Assembly (NCBI GenBank): GCA_046153995.1
Contig: JBJXEH010000023.1
Span: 1-19,407 of the forward strand
Direction of reading: 5' to 3'
DNA from: SZUA-430 sp046153995
GTDB taxonomy: Bacteria; Pseudomonadota; Alphaproteobacteria; Micropepsales; Micropepsaceae
Length of the DNA: 19,407 nt
Shown here: piece by piece, positions 1 to 8,500 of the stretch
Layout of the letters: each line of letters begins with the position of its first letter
Position numbering within the stretch: position 1 is the stretch's first letter
Translations under genes and position numbers: made by a program
Notes under the pieces: generated by a model
What the model was told of the DNA's origin: nothing
The model's database searches: none
The model's input: the letters and a program-made list of their open reading frames with translations, nothing else

Positions 1-917
1 GCCTGGTCGCTCTTCGGCAACCGCGCGTGCATTTCGTTCAGCCGCTGGATCACCGCCCCGTCGTCCTCGCCGAGGCCGATGTGGGCGACGATGAGTTCGC
101 GCAAGTGGCCGAGCGAGAGGCCCTCCGTCGCCTTCACCCACCGCTCGCGCCGCGCCCCGTCGACCTCGGGCGCCTTCGCGGCGAGATACGCGCGGCGCGC
201 GTCGGCGCCGGGCATCGGGCATTCGGTGATGCGGTCGAACCGCCCCGGCCGGTCGACGAAGCGCGGGTCGAGACGCTCGGGATAGTTCGTCGTCGCCACG
301 TTGACGACGCCGCTGATCTGCATCTCGCCGTCGAGCATGGCAAGGAACGGCGCCTCGCCGAACTGCTGCGTCAGCGCATCGATGTCTTCGTAGATCAATA
401 TCACCGGCCGGTCCGGCTCCACCTTGCGGAAGAGCTGCAGCCCCGCAACCGTGATCCCCGGCTCGCCGACCAGAATGGCGACGCCGTGAAGTTCCTTGAT
501 CATGTGCGCGGCCATGATGTTGAGCGCCGACGTCTTGCCGGAGCCCGGCGGCCCCCACAGCAGAAGCCCGCGCTTCGCCAGCAACCCGCGCGCGACGAGG
601 CGCGGCACGCTGTCCCAAAACGTGATGAACTCGGCGAGCAGCATGTCGCACACCGGATCGGGCAGGCGCAGCAGCTCGTCGCTCACCGTCTTCGTCTTGG
701 CGAGCAGCACGCCTCGGCTGCGGCACAGATGCACGGCATAGAACGCAGGCTCGAGCGCATCCGCCGTCGCCGGCGCGCCCCAATACATGCCGTCGTTCAA
801 CGCATATTTCTGCGCCGTAAAGCCTTGGCCCTCGCGCAGCTCCGGATGAAAGAACTGCCCGCCCGGATAGATCGACGGCGGCATCTCCGTCCCCACGCGC
901 TCGAAAAACTGACTCAT
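1..917 (-). CDS. AAA+ family ATPase, 3' end cut by window edge
   Basis: The reverse strand reads open from an ATG at 917 to the window edge, giving 305 residues without a stop, so the C-terminus is missing. A Walker A motif GPPGSGKT lies at residues 122-129, a Walker B VILIYEDIDA at 172-181, a sensor-1-like ATTN at 208-211 and an arginine-finger segment DRPGRFDR at 222-229. This is a classic AAA+ ATP-hydrolysing module, preceded by about 110 residues with no recognised domain. AAA+ proteins of this kind remodel or unfold other proteins or complexes; the substrate cannot be read from the sequence. The upstream GAGAG about 10 bases before the ATG is a modest ribosome binding site. No signal peptide or membrane segment is visible. 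The kinase gene upstream is on the same strand but more than 200 bases away. ATPase identity is firm; the biological role is unknown. Confidence 0.85.
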   Translation of the reverse strand, partial: MSQFFERVGTEMPPSIYPGGQFFHPELREGQGFTAQKYALNDGMYWGAPATADALEPAFYAVHLCRSRGVLLAKTKTVSDELLRLPDPVCDMLLAEFITFWDSVPRLVARGLLAKRGLLLWGPPGSGKTSALNIMAAHMIKELHGVAILVGEPGITVAGLQLFRKVEPDRPVILIYEDIDALTQQFGEAPFLAMLDGEMQISGVVNVATTNYPERLDPRFVDRPGRFDRITECPMPGADARRAYLAAKAPEVDGARRERWVKATEGLSLGHLRELIVAHIGLGEDDGAVIQRLNEMHARLPKSDQ

Positions 918-1121
918 GACAAACGTCTCTCGCAAAGGATCATCAGCAACCAGGATTAGCCCGGCGAATGTGTCCGAAAATTGGCGCTTAGGCTTGGTGG
1001 CGAACGGGCATCGGCCCTACTGCTTAGCACACAAACTTCCCCGGAGGAGCTTTCAGAACTGGCGAGAGGCTGGTTGGAAGCCGACGGTCGGCAATTGCCT
1101 CTCGACCGGCCCGCGAAGCGG

Positions 1122-2336
1122 TTAGCGGTCCGCCGTCAGTGGCGCGACGAGCATAAACTCGCAGCCGGGTTGGCGGTCGCGAACGCTGAGTGCGGCGCCC
1201 AACTGCGCCGCAAAGGCGCGCACCATGCGCATGCCGAGACTCTTCGATTCTTGCCGGTCGAACCCTTCCGGCAAGCCGATGCCGTCGTCGGCGACAATCA
1301 ACACGATGTGGTCGTCGCCCTTTCGCGTTAGCGACACCCAAACCTTACCGTTTTCGCGATCGGGGTAGGCGTACTTAACGGCATTCGTAACGAGCTCGGT
1401 TGCAAGTAGCACAAACGGGATCGCCCGGTCGGTCGAGATGCGCACGCCTTCCACGGCCGTGACTTCGACCGTGCATCGGGCTGAGGAAAGATTGAGGTCG
1501 TGACAAACGTCGCGAAGGTAGCCGCCGAGTTCGAGCACGTCGATATCGTCGTTCTGGTAAAGACGCTCGTGCGCGCGGCCGATTGCCGAAACGCGATTGG
1601 CCGCCTCTTGCAATTGCTGCTGCAACTCAGTCCCTGCGTCTTTGCCGATTTGCAGTGACAGCATGGACGTCACGAGACTCAAGCTGTTCTTGACCCGGTG
1701 ATTGATCTCTTTGAGCAAGAGCTCCTGGCGTGCGACGGCCGCTTTGAGCCGGCGTTCGCGCCGCTCGCGTTCGATGGCCATGCCGAGGATATTGGCCGCA
1801 CCTTGCAAGAACGCGATGTCGTTCTCCGAGAAGTCGCCTTCCGAGCGCGTATCGACTTCCAGCACGCCGAACGGAGCGCCGTCGCCTTGCAGGATCACGT
1901 TCATAGCGCGGCGAATGCCGTGTTTTGTCAGCAAAGCTGGCGTGCGGAAGCGCGCCTCGTTCTCAAGATGGTTGGAGATCACCGGCTTGCCCGTGCGCAA
2001 CGCAAAACCGGCCGGCGAGGCCAGATCGGCGCCGACGCGTGCGTTACCGACAACGCCCGCATCCCAGCCGAGCCCGGCGCGCACCAAGAACTCCTTTTGA
2101 TCGGAGAGATACTCGAGGATCTTACAGAATTCCGCTTCGAGCCCCTCGGCTGTAAGGCGCACCGTTTCCTTAAGCAGCTCGTCCAATGCCGCTCCCTGCA
2201 AGGCGACGACACCAAGCTCAGCCAAGATCTCCTGTTGGCGGATGCGCAGGTGGAGTGCTCGCACGGTCATATCGGATTCCACCGGGCCTTGCGCGGGCTC
2301 GACCACGGGCTTTTCTTTGTCATTCGGCACGCTCAT
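1122..2336 (-). CDS. GAF-domain sensor histidine kinase, HisKA_2 class
   Basis: A cytosolic sensor kinase of 404 aa, with no membrane segment or signal peptide. After an N-terminal helix comes a GAF-type domain (about residues 40-190), which includes the segment GAPFGVLEVDT. The phosphoacceptor box is KEINHRVKNSLSLV with His at about residue 213. The ATPase domain follows, with N-box ELVTNAVKYAYP, G1 box DDGIGLPEG and a later SLGMRMV segment. The spacing H-x-R-V-K-N is typical of HisKA_2/HWE-type kinases, which in alphaproteobacteria often phosphorylate the stress regulator PhyR or single-domain regulators. An in-frame GTG at 2372 would add 12 residues. I prefer the ATG at 2336, which has GGACGAG about 12 bases upstream, although neither site is strong. 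No response regulator is adjacent, so it is an orphan kinase here. Signal and partner are unknown. Confidence 0.9.
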   Translation of the reverse strand: MSVPNDKEKPVVEPAQGPVESDMTVRALHLRIRQQEILAELGVVALQGAALDELLKETVRLTAEGLEAEFCKILEYLSDQKEFLVRAGLGWDAGVVGNARVGADLASPAGFALRTGKPVISNHLENEARFRTPALLTKHGIRRAMNVILQGDGAPFGVLEVDTRSEGDFSENDIAFLQGAANILGMAIERERRERRLKAAVARQELLLKEINHRVKNSLSLVTSMLSLQIGKDAGTELQQQLQEAANRVSAIGRAHERLYQNDDIDVLELGGYLRDVCHDLNLSSARCTVEVTAVEGVRISTDRAIPFVLLATELVTNAVKYAYPDRENGKVWVSLTRKGDDHIVLIVADDGIGLPEGFDRQESKSLGMRMVRAFAAQLGAALSVRDRQPGCEFMLVAPLTADR

Positions 2337-2481
2337 ACCGGCTCGTCCAAAGATGATTGAGGGTGGCGCCACCGCGATTGCGGCGCGACAAAGAACTGCA
2401 ACCTACTTCTAGGCGCTTCGCTACGCGCTCGCAACGATCCGCAGCCAATGCGACGATGACGCGGGTCTCCGACTGGATCGT

Positions 2482-2506
2482 GGAACATTTCCCAACCTCG
2501 CGCGTT
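2482..2506 (+). promoter_or_regulatory. EcfG-type (general stress sigma) promoter of the glucan synthase gene
   Basis: GGAAC at 2482-2486 and CGTT at 2503-2506 are separated by exactly 16 bases. This matches the known alphaproteobacterial EcfG consensus GGAAC-N16/17-CGTT. It lies in the gap between the divergent kinase and glucan synthase genes and points toward the synthase. Transcription would start near 2512, leaving a leader of about 60 bases before the ATG at 2571. The match is direct; activity is inferred. Confidence 0.75.
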
Positions 2507-2554
2507 AACTGTCTAGGCGCCAAATCGCGACATGCCGCGTGACCGCCCTTGCGC

Positions 2555-2563
2555 GAGGACGGA
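2555..2563 (+). promoter_or_regulatory. Ribosome binding site that favours the ATG at 2571
   Basis: GAGGACGGA ends 7 bases before the ATG at 2571. The upstream in-frame ATG at 2532 has no purine-rich sequence at a suitable distance. This decides for the later start, 13 codons in from the longest reading. Confidence 0.65.
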
Positions 2564-2570
2564 ACCATCA

Positions 2571-5500
2571 ATGCTGCGTCCCGAAATGTCGAATGGAGCC
2601 GGTCCCCTACCGCATTCGGCACCAGCGTCGCCGTATCGGTCCCAATCAACAATCGATTGGAACGGCGACGAACTGATTCGCGATGAATTGCTCAGCACAG
2701 AGGCGTTGGAACGACGCGCGGAAAGCCTCGCGGTAACTCATCGAGTGCCCGAGCTGGGGACCGGCGCCAAGCCTTTGGGCGCCAGACTGCAGCAGAACGA
2801 AACAACCCTTCTTGCCGCCTACCGCGCGATTGCAAAGGCCGTCACCGAGGGTCGCCCGATCACCCCTGCCGCCGAGTGGCTTGTCGACAATTATCATCTC
2901 GTCGAAGATCAGATCCGCGAAATCCGCTTGGATCTTCCGCCGGGATACTATCGCCAACTCCCGAAGCTCGCCGATGGTCCCCTCAAAGGACTGCCGCGGG
3001 TGTTCGGCCTTGCGTGGACCTTTATCGCCCACACCGACAGCCGCTTCGATGCCGACGTGCTCTGTAGTTTCGTCAATGCCTATCAACGCGTGCAGCCATT
3101 GACTATTGGCGAGTTGTGGGCCGTGGCAATAACGCTGCGCATCATGCTCGTCGAGAATCTACGCCGTGCGTCGCACCGAATTCTAAGCAGCCGGCAGCAA
3201 CGAGAGAACGCCGACAACCTCGCCGACCGCCTGCTCGCCGCCAAGCGTCCGCAAGCCGCAGAGATTGACGCTCTCCTGCGGCCTCACGAGAACACACCGA
3301 TGCCGCCGGCTTTCGCCGCGCAACTTGTCCAACGGCTCCGCGATCAAGACCCCGCGCTGACCCCTGCCATGCAGTGGCTCGAAGCCAAGTTGAACGCACA
3401 AGACACGTCGACCGACATCGTCGTGCAGAGCGAACATATGCGCCAAGCATCAATGACGGTGACGGTGCGCAATATCATCTCCAGTATGCGCCGCGTTTCT
3501 GCCGTCGATTGGGCGGAACTGTTTGAGACCATTAGTCCCGTCGACGAGATGCTGCGTGGCGCAATCGGCTACAGCCGAATGGATTTCGCTACCCGCAATC
3601 AATATAGGCGCGCGATCGAGGAGCTTGCCCGTGGCTCAAAGTTGAACGAGCTGGAGGTCACCGCCCGCGCGCTAGCTGAAACTACCGCAGCCGCGCGTCA
3701 CGCAAAGCACGTCAACGAAACCGAGAAGAGTCGCACCTGCGACCCCGGCTTCTATCTCATCGCCGCGGGGCGGCCCGCTTTCGAGCGCGCGATTGGCTTT
3801 CACCCTCCGGTAAACGCGTGGTTGGGACGAGCCACGGCAGCGGCAGGCTTTCTCGGCTACATCGTCAGCATCGGCGTCGTCGCGGCTGCCCTAATCGGTT
3901 TGACGCTCTCTCTCATCGATGCAGGCCTTCTGGGCTGGTGGTGGCCTGCGCTGGCCATTCTGGGCCTCTTTCCCGCGACTGACGCGGCAGTGGCGCTCGT
4001 CAACCGGTTCGCGACCTCGCAGTTCGCCGCGACGACGTTGCCGGGGCTCGAACTGCGCGATGGCATCTCCGCCGACCTACGAACGATGGTTGTCGTACCG
4101 ACGCTGTTGACCTCTCTGCAGTCGGTGGCGGAACAAGTCGAAGGATTGGAGGTTCACTACCTCGCAAGCCAAGACGGCGACATTCACTTCGCGCTGCTGT
4201 CCGATTGGACGGATGCGACGGCGCAGCAGGCAGAAGGAGACGGAGAATTATTGGCCGCTGCTGCCGGCGGAATCGCGCGGCTGAACGACCGCTATGGCAA
4301 TCACTTCCTATTGCTCCACCGCCGTCGCGTCTGGAACCCAATCCAGAAGCTCTGGATGGGCTGGGAGCGAAAGCGCGGAAAACTGCACGAGTTGAACAGG
4401 CTTTTGCGCGGGGCCACCGACACAACCTTTATGGGGCTCGATCACATACGCGTGCCCACCGGCGTGCGCTACGTGATTACGCTGGACGCCGATACGCGTT
4501 TGCCGCGCGACGCTGCACGGCGCCTCGTCGGCAAGATGGCGCACCCGCTCAACCGCCCTCGTTTCGACGCGCGCACAGGACGCGTGGCAGAAGGCTATGC
4601 CGTCTTACAGCCACGCATCACGGCGACGCTTCCGACGGGCAAAGAGCAGTCGGTATTTCAGAAGATCTTTTCGACTAGTGGCGGTATCGATCCCTACGCC
4701 GCTGCCGTCTCGGACGTTTATCAAGACCTCTTCGGCGAGGGATCCTATGCCGGCAAGGGCATCTACGATGTCGATCTGTTCGAGGCAGCGCTCGCCGACC
4801 GGGTGCCGGAGAACACGCTGCTCAGTCACGACCTCTTCGAAGGCATATTCGCCCGCGCGGGCCTCGTTTCAGACATCGAACTCTTCGAGACGTTTCCATC
4901 CAGATACGACGTTGCTGCGTCACGCTTGCACCGATGGGCGCGGGGCGATTGGCAGCTCCTGCCATGGATATTCGGCCGTGGCGCGCCGGGCAACGATCAA
5001 GACCAAACGGACATCCCCCTCGGCGGCCTGTGGAAGATGCTCGACAACCTGCGGCGCTCATTGTCCACACCGGCCAGCGTTCTCGCGTTAGCAATCGGTT
5101 GGACGCTCCCGCTGCAATTGTCCCTCATCTGGACCGGCTTCATCCTCGCCACGATCGCCCTTCCGTCCCTCCTGCCGGTCTTCGCGGCACTGCGTCTGCC
5201 GCGGCCAGGCATATCGCCGCGCAGCCACGTCCAGGCGCTAGCGGGAGACATGTGGCTTGCGATGTCCCAGATCGCGTTTGCGATCACCTTTCTGGCGCAC
5301 CAAGCGGCGTTGATGATCGACGCAATCGCACGGACACTGAATCGCCTGTTCTTCACCCGCCGACGTTTGCTCGAATGGGTGACGGCAGCGCAAGCCACAT
5401 ACCGGCCGGAGCTCGACCTGGTGAGCGCCTACAACCAAATGGCCGGTGCAGTCGCCATTGCGGTCGGCACGCTAGCGCTGTCCCTGGCGTTCGGCACTTA

Positions 5501-8500
5501 CGCCTCGTTCATTGCGTTACCGTTCGTCGCGCTGTGGGGCCTCTCGCCCCTGATTGCGCGGTGGTCCAGTGCTTCGCCGACGACAGTCGAACGAGCTGCC
5601 GTCACAGCGCAAGACGCGGGCACGTTACGCCTCATCGCCCGGCGCACCTGGCGCTACTTCGAAACGTTCGTTACCGCTGACGACAATAGCTTACCGCCGG
5701 ACAATTTTCAGGAAGACCCGGAACCGATCGTCGCGCACCGCACGTCGCCGACGAACATCGGCCTCTACCTCTTGTCCGTCGTGGCGGCACGCGACAACCA
5801 CTGGATCGGAACAGTGGAAATGATCGAACGGCTGGAAGCGACGCTCGCCACGCTCAACCGGTTAGACCTTTATCGCGGCCACTTACTCAACTGGTACGAC
5901 ACACGAACTTTGTTGCCGCTTGAACCAAAGTACGTGTCTTCCGTGGACAGCGGAAACCTCGCGGGCCATCTCATTGCGGTCGCTAACGCTTGTTCCGAAC
6001 AGGCAGCAAACCCTGGAGTGGATGCGGACTGGCGGTTGGGTGTAGCCGACGCTCTGGCGGTTGTTCTAGAAACTCTTACCACCATAAAGCAGAGCGGCTC
6101 ACACGTTGACGGCATCAGACATCACATCGCCGAATTCAGCGCGTCGCTCGAGACTGCCGGCACGCTCGAGCAGGCGCACGCGCTAGCGGCACGATTGGTG
6201 GGCTTGGCTGACGCCCTGAGATCGGAGCGCGACGATGCTCGCACGCGCGAGATCTTGGCTTGGAGCATGGCTGCAGAACGCGCAGTCGCGAGCCACGCTC
6301 AAGATTCGGCACCCGCCGCGGACGTCGCCGCGCGCCTTGGAAAGCTGGCGCTCGCGGCGAACCACCTCTCAAACGCGATGGATTTCCGCTTCCTGGTCAA
6401 TCCGGAGCTCAAGCTTCTCTCGATCGGTTACGTGGTCGGCACTGAGACGCTCGATCCAAGTTGCTACGACTTGCTGGCCTCGGAAGCGCGCCTGGCGAGC
6501 TTTGTCGCAATCGCCAAGGGTGACGCGCCGGTGCGCCATTGGTTTCGTTTGGGCCGCCTGGTCACGGCCATCGACCGCGGCGCCGCACTGATCTCGTGGT
6601 CGGGTTCAATGTTCGAGTACTTGATGCCGTCGCTCGTCATGCGCGCTCCCAAAGGCAGTTTGCTAGCCAGCTCAAACAGGCTCATCGTCAGCCGCCAGAT
6701 CGCCCATGGCCGCAAACTCGGCCTGCCCTGGGGCATTTCAGAATCGGCTTACAACGCGCGCGACTTGGAATTCACGTATCAATACTCGAACTTCGGCGTT
6801 CCCGGTTTGGGGCTCAAACGCGGCTTATCCGAGAACGCGGTCGTTGCACCGTACGCGACCGCACTCGCTGCGATGGTCGACCCGGCCGCCGCGTGCAAAA
6901 ATTTTTCACGCTTGAGCGACATCGGCGCACGCGGTGCTTATGGATTTTACGAGGCCGTCGACTTCACACCATCGCGCATCCCGGAAGGTCAACGCCGCGC
7001 GGTCGTTCGCGCATACATGGCGCACCACCAGGGCATGACTATCGTTGCGATCGCGAACGTCCTAGGCGATGGACGGATGCGGACCCGCTTCCACAGCGAG
7101 CCGCGCATACGGGCAACCGAACTTCTCCTTCAAGAGAGAATGCCGCGGGATGTAGCCCTCGCCCACCCGCGCGCGGAAGAGGTACAGGCCGCACCGAAGT
7201 TAATCGACGACGCCGCGCCGCGTTCGCGCGTTGTTCTTTCGCCTCATTCGACGCCGCCGCAGACTCAACTTCTATCGAACGGACGCTACTCGGTTATGAT
7301 GAGCGCGGCCGGTGGCGGCTACAGCCGCTGGAACAACCTTGCGATCACCCGCTGGCGCGGAGACGCGACGTCGGACGGCTTTGGCACGCACATCTATTTG
7401 CGTGACGCGCGAACCAGTGCCGTTTGGTCGGCGGGATATCAGCCAACCGGAGCCGAGCCCGACGACTACAAGGTCGCATTCGCCGACGGACGCGCCGAGT
7501 TTGTGCGGCACGACGGCACGCTGACCACGGCGCTCGAGGTCATGGTCTCGCCGGAATGCGACGGTGAAGTCCGCCGCGTAACGATTTCAAACCACGGCGC
7601 ACGGATGCGCGAGATCGAAGTGACATACTACGCCGAACTGGTACTGGCGCCCGCAACCGCCGACTGGGCCCACCCCGCGTTTTCGAAGCTGTTTGTCGAG
7701 ACGGACTATATCGCAGCCAAAGGCCTGCTCTTGGCGACACGCCGGCAGGGCTTTACGCGCGACAAGGCCGTCTGGGCAAGCATGCATTCCCTGGTCGAGG
7801 GCGACGGCTTGGGCGCTTTGCAGGTCGAAACCGATCGCGCGCGCTTCATCGGTCGCGGCCGTAGCTTGCGCGATCCGGCTGCGATATCCGACCAGCGCCC
7901 ACTCTCGAACACGGTGGGTGCAGTCCTCGATCCCGTCTTCGCGTCGCGACGGCGGGTCCGCATTCGGCCGGGCGGATCCGTGCAGATCACGTATTGGACA
8001 TTGATCAGCGGATCTCGCGACGAGGCCATCGCGCTAGCCGACCGGCATCGCGACGCCAGTGCCTATGATCGCGTCACCACGATGGCGTGGTCGCAAGGGC
8101 AGATCGAACGTCATCACATGGGCATCACGTCCGATCAGGCCAACCAGTACCAACGCCTGGCGAGCCACTTGCTTTACGCCAATCCGGCGCTTCGCGCGCC
8201 GTCGGAAACGATCGCGCGCGGCGCGCAGCCGCCCAACGCGCTATGGACTCACGGCATCTCGGGCGACCTGCCGGTCATTCTCGTTCGGATCGACGACGAA
8301 CAGGGATTGCCGTTCGTGCGGGATCTTCTTCTGGCTCACGAATACTGGCAAAGGAAGCGCTTGGACGTCGATCTCGTGATCCTAAATGAGAAATCGACAT
8401 CCTACGTTCAAGACCTGCAGGCATCGCTGGAGGCGCTCGTGCGTGCCGGCGAAGCGCGCAGACGGCACACCGGCGACGCCTTACGAGGAAGCGTGTTCAT

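Noticed and set aside
27..959. Long open frame of 310 codons on the plus strand
   Set aside because: It is antisense to the AAA+ gene, is extremely Arg/His-rich, and the opposite strand has complete Walker and arginine-finger motifs.
1080..1092. Palindrome GCCGAC-G-GTCGGC as a terminator for the GAF kinase
   Set aside because: There is no T-run on either side and the loop is a single base, so hairpin termination is not supported; the rest of 918-1121 shows no gene or clear signal.
1698..2360. Open frame of 220 codons on the plus strand
   Set aside because: Antisense to the GAF-HisKA_2 kinase, whose domain motifs are all on the other strand.
2561..2585. GGAAC at 2561-2565 as a second EcfG site before the glucan synthase
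   Set aside because: No CGTT lies 16 or 17 bases downstream, and the bases are part of the ribosome binding site region.
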